This document shows, one piece after another, positions 1 to 4,813 of a stretch of 6,516 bases of DNA. Numbering within the stretch: position 1 is the stretch's first letter; the number at the start of each line of letters is the position of its first letter. Both the position numbers and the translations under genes were made by a program. Under the pieces are notes generated by a model. That model was not told the origin of the DNA. It was given only the letters and a program-made list of their open reading frames with translations, and ran no database searches. Origin of the DNA: Clostridia bacterium (lineage in GTDB: Bacteria; Bacillota; Clostridia; TANB77; CAG-508); assembly GCA_900752095.1 (NCBI GenBank), contig CAADUD010000044.1:1-6516 (forward strand), given 5' to 3'.

Positions 1-322
1 AGAATAAAAACACTGCTCTTTCCTCTTTATCATTTCGGATTAACCATGAATATTCATCAAAAACTACTACTCCGGTTATCTCTTCATCTCCTGGTACTGC
101 TGCTTTTCTCTCAACTATAAAGCCTTCGTAAATATCCCTTCCTGTAATATCTTTCTTTCCTGAATATAAAACTGGCTTTAAATGTCTATTATTAACTGTT
201 CCTTCTGGTACTCCATGACTATTAAATGTTTGTACTTCCCCATCTCCTGTTATGCTATAACCAGTCCCACTTATAAGCCTTTTTCTGTTCTTATCATAAA
301 TTTTGAATTTTATCTCTGCCAT
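1..322 (-). CDS. YopX-family phage protein, 3' end outside window
   Basis: The reading frame stays open from ATG 322-320 to the window edge (107 codons seen, C-terminus missing). The N-terminus MAEIKFKIYDKNRKRLISG and the core SGKKDITGRDIYEGFIVER (about residues 54-72) match the YopX signature, whose family form is TGLKDKNGKEIYEGDIV, followed by a G-V-V-F beta segment. YopX proteins are small and mostly beta, found in Firmicute phages such as SPbeta, and have no settled function. The RBS AAAGGAGA overlaps the stop of the preceding winged-helix gene, and only 17 bases separate the two genes, so they are co-transcribed as the visible end of the early operon. The family call is fairly firm; no biochemical role can be given. 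Confidence 0.8.
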   Translation of the reverse strand, partial: MAEIKFKIYDKNRKRLISGTGYSITGDGEVQTFNSHGVPEGTVNNRHLKPVLYSGKKDITGRDIYEGFIVERKAAVPGDEEITGVVVFDEYSWLIRNDKEERAVFLF

Positions 323-339
323 AACGTTCTCATCTCCTT

Positions 340-618
340 TTAAAACATTCTTTGCTGTCCTGGTATATTAATTCTTAGTCTTTTAACATCTTTTACAGCT
401 TTATAAAATTTATTTCTCCCTTCTACTTTATATATTTCTATTAATCCTCTATTGCTTAGCTCTTTAAATAATTTATTCACTTGTGCTTTATCTTGTATAT
501 TTAAATTTTCTTGTATTTGAGCTTGAGTATAATCTTTTATATTTAAAGCTAGTAAAATTCTAAAGCTCTGTCCGCTTATATCTAAAGTTGTTAAATAATC
601 TATATATTCAGTTTTCAT
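340..618 (-). CDS. small winged-helix DNA-binding protein
   Basis: This is a 92-residue protein. Residues about 17-70 form a MarR/ArsR-like winged helix: FRILLALNIKDYTQAQIQENL (helices 1-2), QAQVNKLFKELSNRGLI-type recognition helix and then a wing, IEIYKVEGRNKFYKA. The C-terminal 20 residues are basic and probably disordered (VKRLRINIPGQQRMF). No membrane segment or catalytic motif is visible. The start is set by AAGGAG five to six bases upstream of ATG 618. It follows dnaB by 60 bases in the same direction; that gap contains a palindrome and a possible promoter, so the protein may regulate its own unit. It could equally be an accessory replication or late-gene regulator; the sequence shows only DNA binding. 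Confidence 0.75.
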   Translation of the reverse strand: MKTEYIDYLTTLDISGQSFRILLALNIKDYTQAQIQENLNIQDKAQVNKLFKELSNRGLIEIYKVEGRNKFYKAVKDVKRLRINIPGQQRMF

Positions 619-636
619 TTTTACTCCTTAATTTAG

Positions 637-674
637 TAGATAATTTTATCTATATATGTAGAGTATTTAGTCAA
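637..674 (-). promoter_or_regulatory. possible internal promoter with palindromic operator
   Basis: Reading the minus strand, TTGACT (674-669) lies just after the dnaB stop. About 16 bases on is TAGATA, a poor -10, inside a perfect 7-2-7 palindrome, TAGATAA/TTATCTA at 637-652. The palindrome would suit a dimeric winged-helix regulator such as the one encoded immediately downstream. The weak -10 keeps confidence low. Confidence 0.3.
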
Positions 675-678
675 CTTA

Positions 679-1995
679 TTATCTTCTATCTAATGATGCA
701 AATCTTTGATAGTTGCCAAACCACCCTAACTTTATACTCTTTACTTCACCATTTCTATTCTTTCCTACTATAACTTCAGCTATATTCTTATCTTCTGATT
801 CTTTGTTGTAATATTCATCTCTATAAAGCATTAATATAATATCTGCATCCTGTTCTATTGAGCCTGATTCTCTTAAATCAGATAGTATTGGTCTTCTGTC
901 AGCTCTTGCCTCTGGTGCTCTTGATAATTGTGCTAATGCAATAATTGTTACATCTAACTTTTTGGCCATCTTCTTAAGCTCTCTTGATATCTTCGCTATT
1001 TCTTGCTCTCTAGAATAAGATTTTTCAGTGCTCTCTATTAGTTGTAAATAATCTATTATAACTACATCAAGCCCCTTTTTAACCTTTAAATTTCTACATT
1101 TAGCCTTAATATCTGCTAATGATGTTGCTTTATCATCAATAAATATTTTTCTATTACTTAAATCAGTTGATGCATTAGCTATTTTTAAGAATTGTTCATC
1201 AGTTAATTTTCCTGTTTTAATAGCACTAAAATCAACTAAACACTTTGCTGCTAATAGTCTTTCCATTAATTGATCTCTTGTCATTTCCAATGAAAATATG
1301 GCAACACTACTTTCTCTTGATGCATATTGACCTATATTAAGTGCAAATGCTGTTTTCCCCATTGATGGCCTAGCTGCAGTTATTATAAAGTCACCTTTTT
1401 GTAAGCCTGATATTGTTTTGTCTAATTCTTCATATCCCGTAGAGATTCCTAAGATTTTTCCTCCATTTTGATAATTCTGCTCAATTCTTGTTAATACATC
1501 ATTAACAGCTTGGCTTATATCAACTATTTCACTTGAATCTTTAGAATTAGACACCTTGTACATATTATCTTCAACAAAACCTATTAGATTATCTAAATCT
1601 TCGCCATCATAACATTTACCAATAAGCTCTCTTCCTGTCTTTATTAATTTTCTTCTATCAGATTTTTCTTTGATTATTTTTATATATCCTTCAACGTTAG
1701 CTCCATAAAATCCACTACCTGCAATATCACTAATATAAGAAATTCCACCACAGCTTTTTATATCTCCGTTATTTTTAATTTCTTCAAGTAATGTAACAAG
1801 ATCCACTTCGCTATCTCTTCTGGATAACTCTTTAATGTTTTTATAAATTTGCTTATGTCTATCCCAATAAAAGTCATCTACACTTAAAATATCTTCAACC
1901 TCTTGTATCTTACTAGGAATATTTATCATGCTAGAAATTAATGCTTGCTCAGCTTCTAAGCTACTTGGTAATTCTCTTAATACATCTTCTCTCAT
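679..1995 (-). CDS. dnaB: replicative DNA helicase, DnaB family
   Basis: This hexameric 5'-3' helicase unwinds the replication fork and pairs with primase. Its 438 residues are a normal family length. The N-terminal helical domain covers about 1-110 (ELPSSLEAEQALISSM at the start) and the RecA-like ATPase domain runs from about 180. Key motifs are all intact: Walker A ARPSMGKT (208-215, Lys214), catalytic Glu in FSLEM (Glu237), Walker B VVIIDYLQL (Asp315), sensor Gln in ALAQLSR (Gln356), and the arginine-finger region GKNRNG (411-416). The start ATG lies two bases after the stop of the upstream initiator gene (TAATTATG), with GAGGAT inside that gene as RBS, so translation is probably coupled. 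It is the phage's own helicase, expected to be loaded at the origin inside the adjacent initiator gene. Confidence 0.97.
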   Translation of the reverse strand: MREDVLRELPSSLEAEQALISSMINIPSKIQEVEDILSVDDFYWDRHKQIYKNIKELSRRDSEVDLVTLLEEIKNNGDIKSCGGISYISDIAGSGFYGANVEGYIKIIKEKSDRRKLIKTGRELIGKCYDGEDLDNLIGFVEDNMYKVSNSKDSSEIVDISQAVNDVLTRIEQNYQNGGKILGISTGYEELDKTISGLQKGDFIITAARPSMGKTAFALNIGQYASRESSVAIFSLEMTRDQLMERLLAAKCLVDFSAIKTGKLTDEQFLKIANASTDLSNRKIFIDDKATSLADIKAKCRNLKVKKGLDVVIIDYLQLIESTEKSYSREQEIAKISRELKKMAKKLDVTIIALAQLSRAPEARADRRPILSDLRESGSIEQDADIILMLYRDEYYNKESEDKNIAEVIVGKNRNGEVKSIKLGWFGNYQRFASLDRR

Positions 1996-1997
1996 AA

Positions 1998-2813
1998 TTA
2001 CATATCCTCACTTAAATTAAATATATATTTACTCTCATGAACTTCACTATTCTTAGTATTATCATTCGCTTTACTGCCAGTTTCTATTGCATCATCTAAG
2101 TAATCCTCATATCTACCATTAAAGAATGTTGAGCCATTAAGTATAAATTGCTTATCTTTACCTTTAACCTCAGCTGAATATTTTTTAACACATTCAGCAA
2201 GAACATCTTTTCCTAAAGTTTCTAATAGTTTTGGTATTTTCTTCATAGCTTGAGCTTTGCCTTTTTTGTTGGGATATAACTCCCAAATATCTTGTGCATC
2301 ATTTGCACTATATATATTATTGTAGATGGATATAGTAGATGGATTTTTCGTTCCGGATTTAAATCCGTTTGATTCGGATTTAAATCCGGTTCCATCGGAT
2401 TCATTTCCGAACTGTTCGGATTCAAATCCGAACCCTTTAGCTTTACTCATACCCGCCATATTTTTATACTCTTTTAGTTCATCTGAAATTAACTCTATAT
2501 ATCTATCTCCAATAGTATAAAAGCTCCATACGCCACCTTGCTTTAAAGTTCTATGCTTTAATATATTCTTGTCAGACATAGCTTTTAAACGCCTATAAAC
2601 CGTATCTTTTTTAAACTTAAAAATTGGATACTCTTCAATTACAGCTTCATACTTAACCCAATAAAATATTTCACCATCAAATAATTTCTTTTTGATTTTA
2701 TTACTATCTTTAAAATCAACAAACCACCTTAAAATAGCTAAATCTTTATCGTCTAATCCAATATCTATTGCAACTCTTTGACTAAATCCTAGATGTGTAA
2801 ATTTCATAATCAT
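1998..2813 (-). CDS. phage replication initiator (O-like), with origin in its gene
   Basis: The product has 271 residues. An N-terminal winged helix (about 18-108, with FKFKKDTVYRRLKAMSDKNI as recognition and turn region) should bind the origin. Residues 126-154 form a Gly/Ser/Phe-rich linker with heptad repetition (GFESE, GFKSE, GFKSG), which is the translation of the iterons. The C-terminal domain (about 176-240; WELYPNKKGKAQAMKKIPKL, then GSTFFNGRYEDYLDD) is a module common in Firmicute phage replisome organisers. Gene order initiator-dnaB and the internal repeats parallel lambda O. Start: ATG 2813 overlaps the stop of the preceding small gene as ATGA, favouring coupling, but AAGGTGA ends only a base before it; the in-frame ATG at 2807 has better RBS spacing and may be the true start. 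The acidic tail may contact helicase (inference). Confidence 0.85.
   Translation of the reverse strand: MIMKFTHLGFSQRVAIDIGLDDKDLAILRWFVDFKDSNKIKKKLFDGEIFYWVKYEAVIEEYPIFKFKKDTVYRRLKAMSDKNILKHRTLKQGGVWSFYTIGDRYIELISDELKEYKNMAGMSKAKGFGFESEQFGNESDGTGFKSESNGFKSGTKNPSTISIYNNIYSANDAQDIWELYPNKKGKAQAMKKIPKLLETLGKDVLAECVKKYSAEVKGKDKQFILNGSTFFNGRYEDYLDDAIETGSKANDNTKNSEVHESKYIFNLSEDM
2354..2437. repeat. four 21-bp iterons, probable lytic replication origin
   Basis: Four tandem 21-bp units start at 2354, 2375, 2396 and 2417. The first 14 bases are CGGATTTAAATCCG (perfect palindrome) in units 1 and 2, CGGATTCATTTCCG in unit 3 and CGGATTCAAATCCG in unit 4; the last seven bases vary. The exact 21-bp period puts every site on the same helical face. 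They lie in the linker-coding part of the initiator gene, just as the lambda O iterons do. The flank at about 2295-2340 is AT-rich (CTATATATATTATTG) and could be the unwinding element. The repeat is seen directly; origin function is inferred. Confidence 0.8.
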
Positions 2814-2935
2814 TCACCTTTTTTCATATATTGAATTATTTTTTTATTAAACTGAATGCTAAAATTTAAAACTTGATTACTATCTACTCCATATTTATCT
2901 ATTAATCTATAAAGTTTATCCCTATCTTTCTCCAT
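2810..2935 (-). CDS. Spo0E-like small protein with altered signature motif
   Basis: This 41-residue ORF begins MEKDRDKLYRLIDKYGVDS and continues NQVLNFSIQFNKKIIQYMKK. The pattern R-x-x-L-Y-x-L-I-x-K-Y-G, then V-L-x-x-S, then I-I-x-Y-M-K-K is that of the Spo0E family, two-helix phosphatases that remove phosphate from Spo0A and so restrain sporulation. The family core SQELD reads SIQFN here (residues 26-30): Ser is kept but Gln and the functionally important Asp are replaced, so phosphatase activity is doubtful. AGGAGGG lies five bases before ATG and includes the stop of the upstream HTH gene; its own stop overlaps the initiator start (ATGA). It is thus a translated member of the early operon. 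A phage role in host sporulation is inference. Confidence 0.65.
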   Translation of the reverse strand: MEKDRDKLYRLIDKYGVDSNQVLNFSIQFNKKIIQYMKKGE

Positions 2936-2945
2936 TTTAACCCTC

Positions 2946-3161
2946 CTATTCAATTAATAATTTAGGTATATCTAAATTTAACTTTTGAGAAATAATTTTA
3001 ATTTTTTTTGCTCCTGGTAATGTATTACCAAGCAAATATGAAGTTACCGAGCTTCTAGGAATTCCTAAAAGCTCAGAAAACTCTTGCTGTGTCATACCCC
3101 TTTTAAGTCTTTCATATTCTAATAATTTAGCTAACTTCTTTGCTTTTTCTTCTCTTGTCAT
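2946..3161 (-). CDS. Cro-like XRE-family HTH regulator
   Basis: The 71-residue protein is essentially one lambda-repressor-type HTH: LAKLLEYERLKRGMTQQEFS (helices 1-2), ELLGIPRSSVTSYLLGNTLP (recognition helix and turn), then IKIISQKLNLDIPKLL (helices 4-5). There is no C-terminal oligomerisation domain. It is divergent from the longer HTH gene at 3458 and lies in the early operon, the position of Cro in temperate phage switches, so it probably acts on the GGACAAA operators at 3256-3391 (inference). AAAGGAG six bases before ATG 3161 sets the start. The ORF overlaps the 3' end of the 30-codon ORF upstream and ends ten bases before the Spo0E-like gene. Confidence 0.85.
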   Translation of the reverse strand: MTREEKAKKLAKLLEYERLKRGMTQQEFSELLGIPRSSVTSYLLGNTLPGAKKIKIISQKLNLDIPKLLIE

Positions 3162-3219
3162 TTCTAGCTCCTTTAATTTGATTTTGAATTTCGAGTAATT
3201 TAATTAATATATCTGTCAT
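3127..3219 (-). CDS. 30-residue small protein heading the early operon
   Basis: The ORF has a strong RBS (GAGGTGGG four bases before ATG 3219) and would be the first translated frame from the minus promoter at 3243-3272, with a leader of about 17 bases. The peptide begins MTDILIKLLEIQNQIKG, an amphipathic helix, and ends in a basic tail containing KRRKSK. Its 3' end overlaps the Cro-like gene by 35 bases in another frame, so the two may be translationally coupled. The DILIKLLEIQ core matches eight of ten positions in the 26-residue ORF at 3838-3918, which argues that it is a real protein and not just a leader. Its function is not recognised. Confidence 0.5.
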   Translation of the reverse strand: MTDILIKLLEIQNQIKGARNDKRRKSKEVS

Positions 3220-3242
3220 ATTCCCACCTCACTTATAAAGCA

Positions 3243-3272
3243 AGTGTAACATATTCGGACAAAATCGGACAA
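3243..3272 (-). promoter_or_regulatory. early (lytic) promoter with extended -10
   Basis: On the minus strand, -35 TTGTCC (3272-3267), an 18-base spacer, and -10 TACACT (3248-3243) preceded by TGT (extended -10). The -35 lies inside the operator copies, so a bound repressor would block it. The predicted start near 3236 gives a very short leader to ATG 3219. TACAAT at 3280-3275 is an alternative -10 without a good -35. Confidence 0.5.
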
Positions 3273-3391
3273 ATATTGTAATTTATCACTATTTAAAACT
3301 ATTTATATATATCTTTTATTTTCTTTATTTTACTTAATTTTTCTTTGTTTTATATATATGTTTAAAACTTATTTTATTCTTAATTTGTCCG
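3256..3391. promoter_or_regulatory. operator set: three CGGACAAA copies
   Basis: CGGACAAA occurs at 3256-3263 and 3266-3273, exactly 10 bp apart in the same orientation, and inverted as TTTGTCCG at 3384-3391. All three sit between two divergent HTH genes, two over the minus promoter and one upstream of the plus promoter. This is the expected layout of a repressor/Cro switch. The bases between 3274 and 3383 are almost pure A/T, with no gene seen. Which HTH protein binds is inferred only. Confidence 0.6.
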
Positions 3392-3407
3392 TGTTTGTTT
3401 AAAATTG

Positions 3408-3436
3408 TTTACTTTTAATTTTATTTATGATACTAT
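3408..3436 (+). promoter_or_regulatory. repressor promoter with extended -10
   Basis: -35 TTTACT (3408-3413), 17-base spacer, and TGATACTAT (3428-3436), which carries a TGN extension before -10 TACTAT. The hexamers are only moderate, but spacing and position before the RBS AAAGGAG (3444-3450) of the repressor gene fit. It mirrors the extended -10 of the opposing early promoter. Confidence 0.5.
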
Positions 3437-3457
3437 AAAAATGAAAGGAGCGATGTA

Positions 3458-3823
3458 ATGACATTAGGAAGTTTTTTAAAAACAGATAGAGAAAATAAAT
3501 GCTTAACCCAAGAAGAATATAGCAATGCAATTGGTATAAGCAGAAGTACTTTAGCTTCGTTGGAAACTGGTAACAGAATGCCCTCAAAGTCTAATGCTAA
3601 AAAATTAGTTGAATACTTTAAAAAACCTCTTTCTGAATTAATTGGAGAAGAAAAAATTTCTAGACTATCCAGTTTAGAAACTACGAATCTGTTAATAGAC
3701 TCTCTTATAGATAAGGGACAAATAACAAACGAAAATATTGACGATAAAGTCAAATCGTTGATTTGGGAAAGTTTAACCCTTGAAATTCAGTTGAAATTAA
3801 AAATTAAGAATAATACTAAGTAA
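3458..3823 (+). CDS. XRE-family repressor, probable lysogeny regulator
   Basis: The product has 121 residues. HTH at about 4-60: LTQEEYSNAIGISRSTLASL as helices 2-3, then ETGNRMPSKSNAKKLVEYF. Residues 66-118 form a helical tail (TTNLLIDSLIDKGQI; VKSLIWESLTLEIQLKLK) likely to mediate oligomerisation. There is no S24/LexA-type peptidase domain and no visible Ser-Lys catalytic pair, so RecA-stimulated self-cleavage is not expected. AAAGGAG seven bases before ATG 3458 sets the start. It is divergent from the Cro-like gene across the operator region, the place of a CI-type repressor. Its stop codon forms part of a terminator shared with a convergent, LexA-boxed small ORF. The regulator class is firm; its role as the phage repressor is inferred from layout. 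Confidence 0.85.
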   Translation: MTLGSFLKTDRENKCLTQEEYSNAIGISRSTLASLETGNRMPSKSNAKKLVEYFKKPLSELIGEEKISRLSSLETTNLLIDSLIDKGQITNENIDDKVKSLIWESLTLEIQLKLKIKNNTK

Positions 3824-3852
3824 AAAGAGATCTTTTATTAAGATCTCTTTTT
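3822..3852. terminator. bidirectional intrinsic terminator
   Basis: A perfect 13-bp stem, AAAAAGAGATCTT (3822-3834) with AAGATCTCTTTTT (3840-3852), has loop TTATT. The T run on either strand gives termination in both directions: for the repressor gene on plus and for the convergent 26-residue ORF on minus, whose last codons lie in the stem. Confidence 0.85.
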
Positions 3853-3918
3853 ACTTCCACAATTTAATTGAATTTTCAGCAATTTTATTATTATATCATC
3901 AATATTTTTTTCCTTCAT
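3838..3918 (-). CDS. 26-residue microprotein under a LexA-boxed promoter
   Basis: The frame from ATG 3918 to TAA 3838 begins MKEKNIDDIIIKLLKIQLN and ends in a basic GSKKRS tail. AAAGGGG lies eight bases upstream. It forms a complete unit of its own: a promoter with perfect TATAAT and an overlapping SOS box (3950-3978), the RBS, and a terminator at 3822-3852. The core D-I-x-I-K-L-L-x-I-Q is shared with the 30-residue ORF at 3127-3219. A helix in the repressor's C-terminal tail (LEIQLK, residues 108-113) looks similar. No known family is recognised. Given SOS control and convergence with a non-cleavable repressor, an anti-repressor role is a reasonable hypothesis; an antisense effect on the repressor transcript is an alternative. 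Confidence 0.5.
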   Translation of the reverse strand: MKEKNIDDIIIKLLKIQLNCGSKKRS

Positions 3919-3949
3919 ACAAGCATCCCCTTTGGATTTATTACTAAAA

Positions 3950-3978
3950 ATTATATATTAACACGAACATTTGTTCAA
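3950..3978 (-). promoter_or_regulatory. strong minus promoter for the 26-residue ORF
   Basis: On the minus strand, -35 TTGAAC (3978-3973), spacer of exactly 17 bases, and a perfect -10 TATAAT (3955-3950). The predicted start near 3943 leaves about 25 bases to ATG 3918. The LexA-like box overlaps the -35 and spacer. Confidence 0.65.
3963..3977 (-). promoter_or_regulatory. LexA (SOS) box
   Basis: The minus strand reads TGAACAAATGTTCG (3977-3964). It matches 13 of 14 positions of the Bacillus-type LexA consensus CGAACRNRYGTTYG; only the first base differs. Placement over the -35/spacer of a good promoter is where LexA represses. Confidence 0.7.
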
Positions 3979-4013
3979 GTTGAATCCACATTTGTATTAT
4001 ACCTCAAAATCGT

Positions 4014-4028
4014 ATTCCTGACAGGAAT
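4014..4028. promoter_or_regulatory. 15-bp palindrome, probable regulator site
   Basis: ATTCCTG-A-CAGGAAT is a perfect 7-1-7 palindrome in the gene-poor stretch 3919-4187. On the minus strand a perfect TATAAT (4001-3996) lies so that the palindrome would cover its -35 (CTGTCA), suggesting a second, upstream minus promoter controlled there. Apart from this, the SOS unit and AT-rich promoter-like strings, I see no gene in 3919-4187. Confidence 0.45.
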
Positions 4029-4135
4029 ATTTCGACATATTTTTTACAGTTGTAGCAAATGTATGTAATTTATAAAATCTATTGTCTGTTTGTAAAATTT
4101 AAATAAAATATTATGTATAACTCCTTGCTAATTGC

Positions 4136-4161
4136 TCGAAATATATTATTTATTGTCGAAA
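4136..4161. repeat. paired TCGAAA motifs 20 bp apart
   Basis: TCGAAA occurs at 4136-4141 and 4156-4161, exactly 20 bp apart, and inverted as TTTCGA at 4030-4035. They lie just upstream of the small HTH gene at 4188 and may be its operator half-sites. A candidate promoter TTGTCT (4082-4087) with TAAAAT (4104-4109) precedes them. Weak evidence. Confidence 0.25.
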
Positions 4162-4187
4162 ATTTATTAAGCATAAAAGGTTATTGT

Positions 4188-4382
4188 ATGATACAAAAGG
4201 CTCGATTTAATAAAAAATTAACCCAAAAGGAATTAGGTTTATATCTGGGAGTAAGCCAGTCATATATTTCTAAGATAGAAACTAGAAAAACTAAATCTCT
4301 ATCTGTTAGCAAAATACTGACTTTATCTTTAATATTAGAGTTAGACCCTGTAGAAATTTTTAAGTTTATAGCTGGATTATAA
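4188..4382 (+). CDS. 64-residue XRE-family HTH regulator
   Basis: The compact lambda-type HTH runs from the first residue: MIQKARFNKKLTQKELGLYL, then GVSQSYISKIETRKTKSLSV (recognition helix and turn), ending with LELDPVEIFKFIAGL. An in-frame ATG at 4113 would add 25 residues, but they are hydrophobic, lack an RBS and precede the HTH start normal for this family. AAAAGG seven bases before ATG 4188 supports the shorter form. No second domain is present. It is one of four HTH genes in 1.9 kb; its target is unknown, possibly the TCGAAA motifs upstream or the palindrome at 4390. Confidence 0.8.
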   Translation: MIQKARFNKKLTQKELGLYLGVSQSYISKIETRKTKSLSVSKILTLSLILELDPVEIFKFIAGL

Positions 4383-4389
4383 TTTTTTT

Positions 4390-4434
4390 GTTTCATAATG
4401 AAACTTTTATTTATTTATTATTTCATACCGCAAC
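4390..4434. promoter_or_regulatory. palindromic operator and degenerate copy
   Basis: GTTTCAT-A-ATGAAAC (4390-4404) is a perfect 7-1-7 palindrome. ATTTCATACCGCAAC (4420-4434) repeats its left half (TTTCATA) and its final AAC exactly 30 bp on, about three helical turns. Both lie upstream of the HTH gene at 4486. TATAAT at 4462-4467 is a likely -10 without a good -35, so control by an adjacent regulator is plausible. Confidence 0.5.
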
Positions 4435-4485
4435 TTGCAATCTTTAATTAATAGTATCAATTATAATATTCCTTGGAGGGATATT

Positions 4486-4779
4486 ATGAATATAGGAGAG
4501 ATTATTGCCGAATTAAGAATGGATAAAAATATGAATCAAGAAGATCTTGCAGCTGTACTTAATATTTCTAGGTCAGCTTTAGCTAATTGGGAAAGTGGTA
4601 ATAGAAGAATAGATATAGAGACACTAGTTGTTATAGCAGATTATTTTGAGGTTAGTTGTGATTATTTGTTAGGAAGAACAAAACATAAATATAATTTTGC
4701 ATTAGAAAATAAAAAGAATGTAGATGCCATTATGGATGTATATGAAACTTTAAAAAAATATAAAATAGAAAAATATTAA
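4486..4779 (+). CDS. 97-residue XRE-family HTH regulator
   Basis: HTH at residues about 3-62: IGEIIAELRMDKNMNQEDLA, then VLNISRSALANWESGNRRID, then IADYFEVSCDYLLGRTK. The ending Y-F-x-V-S-x-D-Y-L-L-G is the hallmark of the common Firmicute XRE repressors. A short helical tail (about 63-97) follows, with no peptidase or other known domain. GGAGG six bases before ATG 4486 sets the start; an in-frame ATG at 4435 has no RBS. A palindrome pair upstream suggests autoregulation. It ends in a terminator and directly precedes the plasmid-type replication region, so it could control either that region or the phage switch. Confidence 0.85.
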   Translation: MNIGEIIAELRMDKNMNQEDLAAVLNISRSALANWESGNRRIDIETLVVIADYFEVSCDYLLGRTKHKYNFALENKKNVDAIMDVYETLKKYKIEKY

Positions 4780-4813
4780 AGCATGTCTTAGAAATAATAA
4801 GATGTGCTTTTTT
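4778..4813 (+). terminator. intrinsic terminator after HTH gene
   Basis: Stem AAAGCATGTCTTA (4778-4790) with TAAGATGTGCTTT (4798-4810): 13 pairs including two G-U, loop GAAATAA, followed by T to 4813. The stop codon of the HTH gene overlaps its start. Confidence 0.8.

Noticed and set aside
588..773. Plus-strand ORF of 61 codons
   Set aside because: It lies antisense to dnaB and the winged-helix gene without an RBS; low-complexity hydrophobic translation.
2354..2437. CRISPR-like array
   Set aside because: The units are 21 bp with no true spacers (only seven variable bases) and they lie inside a coding frame; iterons explain them.
2326..2520. Plus-strand ORF rich in DLNPF/DSDLNP repeats
   Set aside because: It is the antisense reading of the iterons in the initiator gene, with no RBS; the repeats create an open frame on the opposite strand.
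3441..3458. Mini-ORF ATG-AAA-GGA-GCG-ATG-TAA whose stop overlaps the repressor start
   Set aside because: Its ATG lies at or upstream of the predicted transcript start and it contains the repressor's own RBS; probably coincidence.
3433..3753. Minus-strand ORF of 106 codons opposite the repressor
   Set aside because: It has no RBS, resembles no family and lies fully over a well-supported HTH gene.
3868..4068. Plus-strand ORF of 66 codons, hydrophobic
   Set aside because: No RBS, a Phe/Ile/Tyr-rich composition typical of AT-rich noncoding DNA, and it crosses the SOS promoter and a palindrome.
4113..4187. N-terminal extension of the 64-residue HTH protein
   Set aside because: No RBS before 4113, and the extra residues precede the usual HTH start; ATG 4188 has AAAAGG at proper spacing.
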